Position numbers and translations under genes: made by a program. Positions 11,754 through 23,518 of a stretch of DNA of 64,000 bases are shown piece after piece; within the stretch, counting starts at the first letter, position 1, and the number at the start of each line of letters is the position of its first letter. The DNA is from Amaurobius ferox (Eukaryota; Arthropoda; Arachnida; Araneae; Amaurobiidae), in contig OX578139.1 of NCBI GenBank assembly GCA_951213105.1, forward strand, positions 71,631,754 to 71,695,753, given 5' to 3'. The notes beneath the pieces are model-generated. The model was not told where the DNA came from, ran no database searches, and saw only the letters and a program-made list of their open reading frames with translations.

Positions 11754-13215
11754 AAAAACGAGATATCTGTTACAATGATTGATTTAAGAAGAAAAAATGT
11801 TTTGTCGATGACTAAATCTCCTCAATTGGATTGAATTACTTTAGCCATTTACTATTCTGTTTAGTCACACTGAAATTACTTTTATTTGGAGTTTCATAAA
11901 ATAACAAACTTTAATGGCAATAAGCATACAAGGAATCTTCACCACTAACCATATGTCACATTTAGCTCGTGTGAAGCTATAAGTCGAAAAATGCACAGTT
12001 CTTCCACGAGTGGAACTTACATATCGCTGAAAATTCCATACAGATACATTTTGTCAAATGTCTATACAGAAGAGAGAAAGGGTAAAGTAATTTTCCATTA
12101 TGCTCACTGTCCTGAGGTAACTTACCTCTTTTTGGATACGCCCGGTAAGAGAGCGAAGAAGAAAAAGGCCGTGTGTATATACAAACATTAATTTAGTTAC
12201 ACTATATAAATATTTACGCAATATTGACTTAAAATATTTAAAATACAACTTCCCATATTCCAAATGGGATAAATACCAATTTAAGATAAACAAATAATGT
12301 TGTGAAATAGTTTATTCTCTATTTAACATATTAATATGAGTTACGTTAAAATTTAGGTATGACGCCAAAACTCTATATATAAAATATACATATCGACTCA
12401 TACTGACTACTCATATCGACTTCATGTGGTATACTCATATCGACTCAAAATTCACTTTAAACTGTAGTTGCCGATCATTGTAGCTCTTGAGTGCATACAG
12501 TTGAGAAGGTCGTATTATCCAGTTACAACCGAAAACATCAAGCATAGAAAAAAGAAAGTTAAATTCTTTAAGCAATAAAATGATTTTTTGCTTCCTGAAT
12601 GACAACTGGATTTTCTAAAAGAAAATAATTTACTTTATCCTTGGGTGTGCAAATGAGATTAATAATGACAAGCATACTTTAACTTAATTATTTTAAACAT
12701 AGCCGTTGATCGAATATCGTGTAACCCATTAAAACACATTGCGTTGTGCACCGCTTAAACTCACCTTATTTATCTTCAGTGCGAGTTCCTGAAATATAAT
12801 ACATTAACATACTGCCACAATTAATTGCACCAATTTAACTTTAAAATAAAACAATTTTTTAAAAACATTTGATTAATTATTAAATTCATTACAACAATAA
12901 TCATATTACTATTATATCGTAGTACTATTTGCGGAGGAGATAACAAATGTGAGACCAGTTAAGTTGAAATGCCTAAACTGCATTTATGTCCTTCTGTAAT
13001 TATTGATAGGTACACTTGCCTTCAATTTCGTCTTTGTGCATTGGCACAGCCACCTTTGGTTCTATTCCATCAGTGCACACCGAAATAAATAGTGAACATA
13101 AAACTGTCTCCACTAAATATTGTCTCAAATCTGGTTTCATAGACTTACTTTCTTATTAAGCTAAAAAAAAAACTAATTATTAAAATTTAAGCTAATTATT
13201 TACAGTAAACAAATT
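11754..13215. other. No gene seen
   Basis: AT-rich. Near 12380-12450 the word CATATCGACT repeats several times over about 70 bases. Short frames (for example 11991-12191) show no domain. Confidence 0.5.
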
Positions 13216-13257
13216 AAACCGGAGTTATTAATTTATAAAATAATAAAATTCCGGTTT
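13216..13257. repeat. Short hairpin with perfect 8-bp ends next to a SINE
   Basis: AAACCGGA (13216-13223) and TCCGGTTT (13250-13257) are exact reverse complements around a 26-base AT-rich loop that includes TTATTA and TAATAA. It lies a few bases upstream of the 5S-derived SINE head. It may be a terminator-like structure, part of the SINE family or chance. Confidence 0.5.
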
Positions 13258-13605
13258 CCGTTAGATCGCCGAAGTTAAACAGCATCGGGCGCGGATAGTA
13301 CTTGGGTGGGTGGCCACCTGGGAACACCGTGTGCTGTTGGCTGATTTAAGTCGACGTGGTGGCCGAACAGTCAAGGCGAGCGTTTCCAGCGATCGATCGA
13401 CCGTCATGTTGTGGGTTCGAGTTCCACGTAAGACATGGATGTTGTGAGTTGTGGGCGCAATGTGTTCCAACCCCTCTGGTGCACCTGGGGAAACGTCCTA
13501 GGACGGCAAAATGGTTCACGATTTCGGCCGTACATAGGGCAAACGACGTAAAGTTTAGTGCTAGAGTCTAGTGCCTGACCATTGGAAAGAAAATAATAAT
13601 AAAAC
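13258..13605 (+). mobile_element. Chimeric 5S rRNA/tRNA-headed SINE
   Basis: From about 13264 to 13341 the sequence matches the 3' two-thirds of 5S ribosomal RNA: CGCCGAAGTTAAACAGC, ATCGGGCGCGGATAGTACT, then GGGAACACCGTGTGCTG. This includes the internal pol III control region. It continues directly into a tRNA-like unit with an A box TGGCCGAACAGTCAAGGCG (13360-13378) and a B box GGTTCGAGTTCC (13414-13425), about 36 bases apart. An unrelated body follows and ends in an AATAATAATAAAA tail near 13590-13602. The 5S part lacks its first 40 or so bases. 5S-headed SINEs (SINE3) and tRNA-5S chimeras are known in vertebrates; this looks like the same design, evolved independently or anciently. No clear target duplication was found. 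Confidence 0.75.
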
Positions 13606-14800
13606 CAATTAATGCCTTCTAATAAAATTTAAAGCTATATCATCGTTTCCTATAAAAATATGCATCCCAAAGTCCACGGAAATATTTATATAATTAACAT
13701 GTCACACTGCCTGTTGAAAATTTCTTATTTCGCAAGAAAAGACCATAGTTGCCTGAATAATTACTTGCATTTCTTTCTGACTAAAACTATTTACAAGGAA
13801 TTAATTCCCTCAAACGGTAAACAAGATCACCTTTGCTATTTCATAATTTTTTACATTTTACATCTAGCAGGTGAAAAACCCAGACCACACGAATACCCCG
13901 AAGGCTTACAGGTAGCTACTTGTGTGGCCGGTACATCTAGCATGTGCCATATCGTTATCGTTAAATTGAACGTTTTACACTGTGAAGTATTTTCTTCAAG
14001 TTTCATTACTGAAAATGGAAAATTAGAGTATTTTATTTGTTTTCTCTTAGGAAACATAAATATTTCTGAACTAAGAAACCCTTTACTAGGTGATTTATAG
14101 AGCCATAAACACAGCTGCTCCGACCGGGACTTACTGCCAGCATTCAAGAGCCACCCGTCTGACCGAATTCCAGATCTAAAATACCAAATACGATTGGAGA
14201 AGCCTATGTATACATATATTTGTGCACTGTACGCACTGATTCGGTAAGTCAAAGCAGATACCGTGTACACATAAATATCAGTTTAACGCCAAAAGAATAT
14301 AAGCCTGTCCAATGCTAGAATTCTAAGAGTCGAAGTTTTTATACATTATTTATTAAACACGAAAAGTATATGCGTCCTGTTCCATAAAAGTAGCTACATT
14401 TCATGGTCTTAAAGAATAGCTGAGTTCGCATTTATACACTGCAAACAAACATTTTTTTGCAGAGGAATATTCCCACGTAGATGATAAATAGTTCTATTTA
14501 CCACAAAAATCAAAATTAACAAAGGGCACTTGCGATATTATCATTTAAACAAGATAGGAAAGCAAAATAAATTCATAAAAGCACATGTTAATAATGAGGG
14601 GTTCTAAAAAGTCCTTAAATAAGTTCTAAAACAGCTTGAATATGTTAGGTCTATCCACAATAAAGTATCTATGCCCCACTGAAGAAAAGTAATGTTAGCG
14701 CCTTTAGAAGAGAATTGAAGAAGTTAGACACACAAATTCGACAGTAACGCCAAATGGTTGAAAATGTTGATTAAAAAATTGTTGAACAATACATAATTAC
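13606..14800. other. Unassigned sequence with a family V fragment
   Basis: The 146-codon frame 13660-14100 has no recognisable domain and crosses a repeat, so I do not call it a gene. At 13870-13935 it contains the family V head: CCCAGACCACACGA, then CCCCGAAGGCTTACAGGTAG, then TTGTGTGGCCGG. Confidence 0.5.
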
Positions 14801-15769
14801 AAATCTAATGTGGACAACACATGACTTTCCTTATATAATGTAATGGATTTAGTACATTTACAGATAAAAAAAGGTTATTCTTATAGTAGATACTTATATC
14901 CCTTCCAAGATATTGAATTTTCTTCAATTAGTCGTCATTTTCATTGATTTAGTGCCATTTTTAACCATTTGGCGAAATTTTCGTTAATTTGGTAGCATTT
15001 AAAAATGACGCCAAGTTGGCGACATTCCGTTAAATTCGTCGCCAAAATCTCGCCAAGAGTTATGGACGGAGAAATAAGTTATTCTTACAGCAGACAAATG
15101 ACTATTGGCGTTCAAATACAAAAGTATTACTCAAAGTATCTTTTCTCGTGAATGGAATGAGTTAGATCCACGAGAATGATGTCACCAAATTTATCGCATG
15201 ATATTGCATACAAAAAGTAAACATGTTTCTCAACAGTTAATATTTCTTTTAATTTATGATATTTGTTTGATAAATTTATTTGAAAAATGTGCAATATATC
15301 GAGAACGGTTCATGCTAGCGTTGAAAAGTTTACGTCAATCGTTTTCTAAGAAAATTTACATAGGAAATATCTATTTGCGTATCTTTATTACAGGTTTTCA
15401 TTTTTTTATGATTTTTCAAAATTTCACTCGAAAATTTAGGGGGGATTCTGAACATTCGATTATGGTTTAAAACAATACGCTTCCAGTATTCATCGATTGT
15501 GATTTTTGTACCAAATTTCATTCGAATCGCTCCATTCGTTCGTGAGATATCGTCTCCACAGACTCACTGACACACACACACACGCACATACTTTCACACA
15601 CACACACACACATACTTTCACACACACACACACACACACAGAAATTACCTCAAAAATGTTCGATTCGTGATCAGGGATGCTTGAAACGTGCTCTCCCGTT
15701 AAAAACTCGAATTAGAATTTTCGACCTCGTCACAATACTTTCCTTATACATTATGCATATAAGGAAAGT
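14801..15769 (-). mobile_element. Family Z repeat, copy C, minus strand
   Basis: Palindromic head at 15737-15769, (CA)n tract at 15572-15640 and tail near 14801-14835 (AAATCTAATGTGGACAACAC, then ATGACTTTCCTTATATAATG). It includes the TTGGCGACATT segment also seen in copy B. It has no coding capacity. Confidence 0.7.
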
Positions 15770-16043
15770 AAAAAGTGTTGACATCAAAATCGCACAATAT
15801 GTGTATAAATAAGCCAATAAATACCTGTCATACCTCATTGGTTGCTAAATGCTATAGCACGTTGACACCTGCAATTCCTCTCCATGCCCGCAATAATATT
15901 ATGTCTCAAATGCAAAAATGCATTTTCGGTGACGGCGGGATTTTAAAGGCTCTACATTATATTCCTGTGCATGTGACTGTTATTTGTGGTATCATTAAAG
16001 AATACGGCAACGAATCGCCTATAATCGTATTGTGTTATACAAT

Positions 16044-16520
16044 GTTATCCCTACAATGCATGGTACATTATAGGGAAAGTATTGAAATCTTGTCGAAAAT
16101 CGCAACTCGAGTTTTGGACGGATCTACGTGTTTTGGGACCTAAATTACGAGAGACTATTTTTAGCCTGACACCTGTGTGTGTGTCTGTGTGAGTGTCTGT
16201 CTCTGCAATGCATATGTCCAATCAAACTCAAAAACTAATAGACCAAATACCATAAAATTTGGTAGATAAATCACTTGTGGGTTATCCTGGTGCTGATTAT
16301 GTTTTAGTACCATTCGGGACGAAAGAACCTGCCTTTTTTCGTAAATTAGGTCGCAAAAATATTATATATCCACTCTAGCGAAAAGACTAATTGATCAAAT
16401 ATCACAAAATTTGGTAGATAAATCACTTGTGGGTTACCCTGGTGCTGATTATATTTTGGTACGATTCGGAAAATAAGAATCTGGTTTTTTTTGCAAAATA
16501 ACCCGCAAAAGTCATTAAAA
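16044..16520 (+). mobile_element. Family Y repeat, plus-strand copy, 3'-truncated
   Basis: Degenerate palindromic head at 16044-16080 (TATCCCTACAATGCATGG with TATAGGGAAAGT). Then CGCAACTCGAGTTTTGGACG, a short TG tract, and two successive copies of the box containing ATAAAATTTGGTAGATAAAT (about 16251 and 16407). It breaks off where the second family-2 Helitron begins. Confidence 0.65.
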
Positions 16521-18540
16521 TCTTAAATAATAAAAGGCAATGTCTGTGTGTGTGTTTGTCTGTGTGTCTGTCTTATACACTATACGTTCAGCGACCGCGC
16601 GTCGGAGAGCTACGAAATTTAGCAATCGGAGACCAGGGAGGGAGGGGGGAGGTGACACGTGAAAACCGATTTTTAAAATTTGAATTATTTTTTTTTTTAA
16701 TGTTTTATGCGATTTTGACCGTTTTTCACCATTTTTCTCCACCATCCAGACGTCGTAGAAAAAAACAAATCACACGACCGGAAAGAGCAGACAATTGCGA
16801 GTAAAAATATAGCAATTTTAAATCTCAGGAACAAATTCTAATATTTTTTAAAGATTTTAAAACAAAAGTTACTTTCTGTTCAAAAAAACCAACTTTCGTT
16901 TTTAAATCCTTCCATCGTAAAAACTACTCATAATTTCGACTAATAATTTACATTTTTAGAAAGGTCAAACATCTGGCATTCTTACAAGTTCAATCTGGTC
17001 AGGAAATATTCCGTATTGCCCACAGGATCGAGATTTTAAAAGTTTCTGAATTTCAATTTCTCGGCGTTCCGCTTCTTAACCGGCGTTTCTCCTCCGCAGA
17101 AGGAGGGAAGGTGGTGGGTGGGGACGTCAAGGTGGAGGTCACGTTACGGTTCTGAATGCAGCTCCTTTACTCCATATAAATTATTATATTTATATTTTAA
17201 ATGATGGAACGATATGGATTTTTTAAATGTATATTTTAACTTTTGGATATTTTAAATGGATATTTTAATTTTATGGATATTTTAAATGATGGAACAATGA
17301 AACAATGGAATGAGGATGATGGAATTAAGCATATGGTCATTTTAAATTGCAAATTAGCGTGCGGGAAGTTAGCGGTAGGCCCGGGTTCGGTTCCCGCCAC
17401 TGCCAAAACTGCCGCCGTGTTTACGTGGAATACGATCACGTTAAATATGTGGGTCCGTAAGTTCTTCCGAGAGGTTGGTGGTAGGGGAAGGAGGATACGG
17501 CCCCTGTGGATGCCTCCCCCACTGGGTTCCCGTCTAAATTGGGTGAATATATAGAAAGTTATGGAGATTGTCTCGGAGGGTGCGGCAGCCCAGTGGTTAG
17601 CGCGCGGGAATTGCACTCAGTAGGCCCGGGTTCGATTCCCGCCACTGCCAAAACTTACGCCACGTTCACGCAGAGTACGATCATAATAACAATAAATGAT
17701 AAACATGTGGATTCGTGAGTCCTTCCGAGCGGTTGGTGGTAGGGGAAGGAGGGTACGGTCTAAATTGGGTGAATAAAAAGAAAGTTATGGAGATTGTCGC
17801 GGAGGGCGAAGTAGCCCAGTGGTTAGCGCGCGGGAATTGCATGCGGTAGGCCCGGGTTTGATTTCCAAAATTGCCGCCGTGTTCACGCGGAGTACGATCA
17901 CGCGGAATAAACATGTAGGACTGTAAGTCCTTTCGAGAGGTTGGTGGTTGGGGAAGGAGGGTACGGTCCCCGTGGGTGCCCCTCCCACTGGGTTCCGGTC
18001 TAAATTCGGTAATTAAAAAGAAAGTTATGGAAAATGTCGCGGAGGGCGAAGTATCCCAGTCGTTAGCGCGCGGGATTTGCACTAGCGTGCGGGAATTTCT
18101 CTCGGTAGGCCCGTGTTCGATTCCCGCCACTGCCAAAACTGCAGCCGCGTTCACGCGGAGTACGATCACGTTAAACATGTGGGATCGTAAGTCCTTCAGA
18201 GAGGTTGGTGGTAGGGGAAGGAGCTTACGGTCTCTGTGGATGCCTCCCCCACTGAGTTCCTGTCTGAATTGGGTGGCATTTCCTGACCATCCAAACAGTT
18301 ACCTTACACCTTTCTGGTATGGATATTTTAAATGGATATTTTAATTTATAGATATTTTAAATGGATATTTTAATTTTATGGATATTTTAAATAATGGAAC
18401 GATGGAACGAGGATGATGGAATTAAGCGCTTATCATATGGTCATTATAAAATTTAAATTAGCGCGCGAGAATTGCACTCGGTAGGCCCGGGTTCGATTTC
18501 CGCCACTGACACGGAGTACGATAATGTTGGAGTACGATAA
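16521..18540 (+). mobile_element. Helitron family 2, copy 2, carrying an amplified SINE array
   Basis: Begins TCTTAAATAATAAAAGGC (compare TCTATATAATAAAAGGC in copy 1) and matches copy 1 for several hundred bases: the TG microsatellite, CTGTCTTATAC, GCAATCGGAGACCAGGGAGG, CACCATCCAGACGTCGTAG. It then carries the same TGGATATTTTAAAT minirepeats (17210-17290 and again 18315-18400). Between these lie four to five SINE-1 units. The 3' CTAG end was not located, so the right boundary is approximate. No Rep or helicase sequence is present. Confidence 0.6.
17350..18316 (+). repeat. Tandem array of SINE-1 units
   Basis: Four units start at about 17350, 17571, 17800 and 18037, roughly 225-240 bases apart; a fifth head fragment follows at 18462-18512. 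Each has an A-box-like AGCCCAGTGGTTAGCGCG (degenerate in the first) and a B box near GGTTCGATTCCC. A body with GAGAGGTTGGTGGTAGGGG and TCTAAATTGGGTGAATA follows. Units are linked by AAGAAAGTTATGGAGATTG, a sequence that in Helitron copy 1 flanks its single SINE. The array therefore grew by amplifying a Helitron-borne unit and not by repeated SINE insertion. Several heads carry substitutions in the B box, so most units are probably not transcribed. Confidence 0.75.
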
Positions 18541-19780
18541 TTTGTGCTTCTAAATTCTCCAATTCTCCGCTAAGGGAGCTGCAATCCCTTTTATATTATC
18601 AAGAATAGTCACTTTAACATATACAGATCTAACGTGTACGCTCTGGGATCTGTCATATCTAAGGTGTTTTAGCACTTGAAGACTGTGAGACCAGGAGGCA
18701 ACGTATGGAGCTTTGATATTTATGACTATTTATGGCGAAGCAAATCGCATACTTGTAGGCGCCATTTTATGACAATCTTGGCCGAGAAGGTCATGACTCC
18801 AATAAATTCACGTCACGTAAATCGCAGGTGTGGTTAGGGAAAAGATCTCCTAGGACTAAGATTTAAACCAAGCTTCATTGGAAAATAAAGTATCCAAGAT
18901 ACTGTGATGCTACATCGCAGTGAGGAGGAAACAATGAAAGCACGGAGGGCGTATCTGAACCTCAGGACAAATGATGTGGCGTCATGAAGATATGTCAATG
19001 TATATTCATGCAATAATGGGGTAGAAGCGTTGCGATTGAATTGAAATTGAAGAAGTGAGGAGAGCGGTCATGAAAAGTTTGGAATGACACATCAGACAGT
19101 GTGGTTCATAAGCAGATTGATTATCTAAAAGTTCAGAGTCGTGTTTTCAAGCAGTGAGTCATTATTTGAAATAATAAAATGATATAGAAAAAGACAAAGC
19201 TGACTCCAAATGTATGAAAAAGAAGCAAAAATTCCAGGCATACTGAGCAACAGACCCGGCAAACGGAGGTATGTGTCATTCTGTGTATATATTAGGTTAA
19301 TCATCAATTTTGGAATACTGTTTTAAAGACCTGGTCTCACACGGTGAATTTCACATTCTAGAAACCCTGTATAAATGTCTATATAAGAAAGTAATATAAG
19401 AATAATAAGAAAACATAACAAAGTATTCAAGCGCAAATAGTTGTTAAATGTTGCTCAAATTTTTCTCATCCTTTACACGATATACATTTTACTTATTGAG
19501 CCAATAATAATGTTAATTCGTCAGTACTAGATCATGTCTGTACTAATAGCTCCTGTTTCATCCACTGGAAATGAAGTGTCAAATAAACTAATACACGATA
19601 ATATACTAATTGAAAAATAAAGAAATTTAAAACAGAAGGAATTATTTTAATTACTCAGCGTCAGAATGTTTTATTATTTAAATATCAGAAAATAAAATAC
19701 GCCCCTACTTGCTTTCAGTATCTGAACGATTTTGTAACCTAGTATTACGTAGAGATATTTACAGAAATCTATATAAATAA
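18541..19780. other. No gene seen
   Basis: Somewhat less AT-rich than its surroundings from 18600 to 19100, but without a long frame, domain or repeat recognised elsewhere in the window. Unassigned. Confidence 0.45.
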
Positions 19781-19825
19781 TCTATATAAATAAAAATGAA
19801 AATCTGTCTGTCTGTCTGTCTGTCT

Positions 19826-19860
<35 letters not shown>

Positions 19861-21257
19861 ACACCATCACGGGAGAACGGCTGAACCGAATTTGATAAAT
19901 TTTGTGGGTAGCCCAGAAGTAGCCCCACTTAAAATTATATCCGTGTTTTGAGTTTCTACTACCAGTGGTTCTCGAGATATTAGTAAAAAACAAAATTTTC
20001 GTTTGTCTCATCATCACGGAAAAACGGCTGAACCGAATTTAATGAAATTTGGTGAATAGCCTTGAAATATCCCCCCATAAATTTTGTCCAAGTTTCGAGT
20101 TTCTAAGACCTGGGGTTGTCGAGATATTAATGAAAAACGGAACTTTTTCCTAGGAGTTCTACTCCCTAACTCCGTGGTTTATCCAAACGAAAAGCTTGAA
20201 AATCGTTTGAAAGTGAATTAAAATTTAATCTCTGAGTTTGATAGGAGATTTTTTGCGTTAATTAGTCACTTTCTGAAAACATGAATTGTTTGAAACATGA
20301 TTTAAAGGGGAAATCTATCTCCATGGTTCATGGTTTATTTAAAACAAGCTTTTACGGAACAATGAGAAGTATAGAGAAATCAAAATCGTTATTTAATTTC
20401 GCAGTTTATGTTATAAGACATGACATATTTAACATGTTATAAGATTCTATCTTATATCATATTACTCAGAAACGCAATTAAATTAAATCTGTCTGTTAAT
20501 TTTAATAATTATTTTTTCGATTTGAGTAATAAATAAATGGATATAAAAATATATTTTAGAAAAGAACGATTTGATTTTTCTTATAGCATTTTTGACTGGA
20601 TAATATCAATTACGGTCTTCAGGTTTAAAAATTATTATTATTTATATTTTCGGGGATTATTGATTCAAGGATTATTGATATTTTCAAGTTATTATGCAAT
20701 TATTTTATTATGACAAAAATTGTTTAAACTCATATATTGTATGTTGTACGAATCTTCTACAAATACACGTGTATATCTTTTAATCTACGAGAATATAAGT
20801 AGTACAGGAATATTGACATATATTTTGATATATATTGGTATATATTGGAATCAATTACGACCTTCTGGTATAAAGAGTACGGATATTATTGATGTTTCCA
20901 ATTTATTACGTCATCTCTTTTATTTTGGCAAATATTTTTGAGACGCATATTGTAATACGGGTAATCTTCTACTAACACATTGGCATATTTTCTGATCTGC
21001 GACAATATAATTAGTACGGGGTTGCATATATTCATTCAATTCCTATTTTTTCTTCTGTAAATTTGCTTACAAAAGGGGGCAGGATGTTTTATTCTTCAGA
21101 TCTGATCGTGAAGATAATTTTGCATAGTGAGAACATATATTCTTAAACTTCTCTTTAGGAGCAATAAATTTAATATTTTAACAGAATTTGCACATGATTG
21201 CGAACTTTAAGTTTCTTTAAATTATACACTCCGTACGAATAACGGGTGTGCTCTTAG
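19781..21257 (+). mobile_element. Helitron family 1, copy a (non-autonomous)
   Basis: Starts TCTATATAAATAAAAATG, followed by a (TCTG)n tract (about 19804-19858) and the box ACGGCTGAACCGAATTTGAT; the box recurs about 120 bases on. The 3' end has CCGTACGAATAACGG, which can form a 4-bp stem, then CTCTTAG followed by T. TC start, 3' hairpin and a near-CTAG end are Helitron features; here the last word is CTTAG. No protein is encoded. The TATTATTGATATTTTC-type phrases in the body recur in all family-1 copies. Confidence 0.7.
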
Positions 21258-23215
21258 TGGTTAATAAATTTTAACATTTTAGGAGGATATATCATGTTGC
21301 TCGGCATCGCATTTAAATTAAATGTGTTTGTTAATGTTTTTATTATTTTTTTTCGATTTAAATAATAAATTAATGGATAAATGGATATAAAAGTATATCT
21401 TATAAATAGACGGTTTGATTTTTCTTTTAATTATATTAATTGCTGACTGCGTACATCAATTTCATTTATTTTGGCAAAGAGTTTTCAAGCTTATATCGTA
21501 TTTAGCTACTAAACTCATATATAGTGTTTAGCCAATAAATTCATATAGCCGATTGTTGAAACAGAAAAAGAGTAGAGCGGGTATATCTTCTAATACAATT
21601 GTAGTGTTTTCATTCAGTATATTGAAACGGGATATGAATGTTTCATTCAGATCTGCAAATTCAAAGCTACGAATTTGGAGGGATATCGCTAATTTGACAA
21701 CCTTTCTTAAACTTTGCCAAATTGACGGAAATGTCGCCAAATTGATATAAACGACACACAAACAGCTGCCATAAACCTTCGGGTTGGTCGTGTGGCTTGG
21801 GTCTTCTACATATCAATGATTTTTTTTTTGTTTTGTTAGAAGAGAGTACTGAAATGATGTTTGGTTAGCATTTATATGTCAGACCAACCATCCTACTTAG
21901 TAATACATTTAGCGAATTTTTAAAATGTCACCAAATTGATAAAAATGTTTTCAAATCTATAAAAATATCTTCAAATTGATAAAATTGCGCTACATAAATG
22001 ATATTAATTGTTTTTTGTTAAGGGATAGTATTGTGATGATATTTCGTCAATTTGTCGCAAAGTGGAACTGTCAGTTCTATAGTCCCACTTGGCGATAAAT
22101 TTGGCGATTTTTTAAAATGTCGCTAATTTGACGAAACTGTCGCCAAATGTTCCATAGAAATATAACTATTTAGACGATATTTTTTCTACCAATTTATTTG
22201 AAGCAAATGATATCATGTCGCTTAGCAACGGATTTAAATCCAATGTGTTTATGCGGCAGACGATTTTTATTAAATCCTTTCCGATTTGAACAATGAAGAT
22301 ATGTATATAAAATAAATTTCATTGCCATTTCATTTTGGACTGGATAATATCAATTATACTCTTCAGGATTAAACATTATTATTATTGATATTTTTCGGAA
22401 TTATTGATTCAGGGATTATTGATATTTTTAAGTTATTACGCCATTGTTTTATTGCGGCAAAAATTGCTGACACACGCATATTGTACGTTGTACGAGTAAT
22501 CTTCTAGGAATGCACGGGTATATCTTCTAACCTACGAGAATATAAGTAGTACAGGTATATTGGCATATATTTTGACATATATTGGCATATATATTGGAAT
22601 CAAGAACAGTCTCCTGGTATGAAGATTAAGGGGATTAATTATATATTCAATTTATTACGTCGTCTGTTGTATTTTACCAAAAAACATTTGAGACTCATAT
22701 TGCAATATGTGGGTAATCTTCTACTAATAATCGGACATTATAAGTAGTACGTGTATATGTTCCCATATAATTTTAGCACTTTAATTTTGACATATATTGG
22801 AATAAATGACTGTCTTCAGATTTACAGATTACGGGTTTATTGGTATTTTCAATTTATAGATGTAATCTACTAATACAGGTTATATTTTCTAATATTCGCG
22901 TATATAATTAGTACGGGTCCCATACAATTTTAACGCTTTTATTTTGCATATATTGATTCAATTCCATATTTTTTTTTATATTTGCTTGCATAAGGGGTCC
23001 AAGATGTTTTATTCTTCAGATATGTCCATGAAGATAATTTTATATAGCGAGAACAGAGATTCTTAAACTTCTTTTTAGGAGCATTATATTAAATATTTTA
23101 ACAGAATATTTTGATTAAACATGTCATTTAGTATACTATAAGAATTTGGGCATGATTATGAATTTCAAGTTTCTTTATATTATATACTCCGTACGAAGAA
23201 CGGGTATGCTGCTTG
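21258..23215 (+). mobile_element. Helitron family 1, copy b, lacking its 5' end
   Basis: Matches the internal and 3' parts of family 1: TCATGTTGCTCGGCATCGCA, the TTGGCGATAAATTTGG segments and the terminal hairpin CCGTACGAAGAACGG, ending GCTGCTTG at 23215. It lacks the TC and TCTG head and follows copy a directly, so it is either a truncated copy or a composite with copy a. A fragment of the family V head lies at about 21765-21800 on the other strand. Confidence 0.6.
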
Positions 23216-23518
23216 TAGAGTAATAAATGTACAAATGTAAAAATAAGTTTAAGGGAATCAAAAAGCTTTGTACTCAAAGAATATTTCTATATTCACAATT
23301 ATATAAAACTGCTAAAGTATTCCACATAAATGTTCGAAAATAAGGGTTTATCGTAAATAAGGGTTTAATAACGGTTAAGTAAGGGTTACTTTTACACTCG
23401 TTAATTTGTCGTCTGCTCAAAGAGTTAAGCTTACTGGATAAAGCTCCAAATAAAGCTCCAAATAAAAGTTATTTTTCACAAAAATAATTGAGTCGTAGTA
23501 ATATCAGACAACATTACA

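Noticed and set aside
13261..13341. Functional 5S rRNA gene
   Set aside because: The first third of 5S is missing, several bases differ and the sequence runs straight into a tRNA-like SINE head with no T-run terminator.
13660..14100. 146-codon plus-strand frame as a gene
   Set aside because: No domain, and its middle is the family V head repeat; the antisense frame is equally long.
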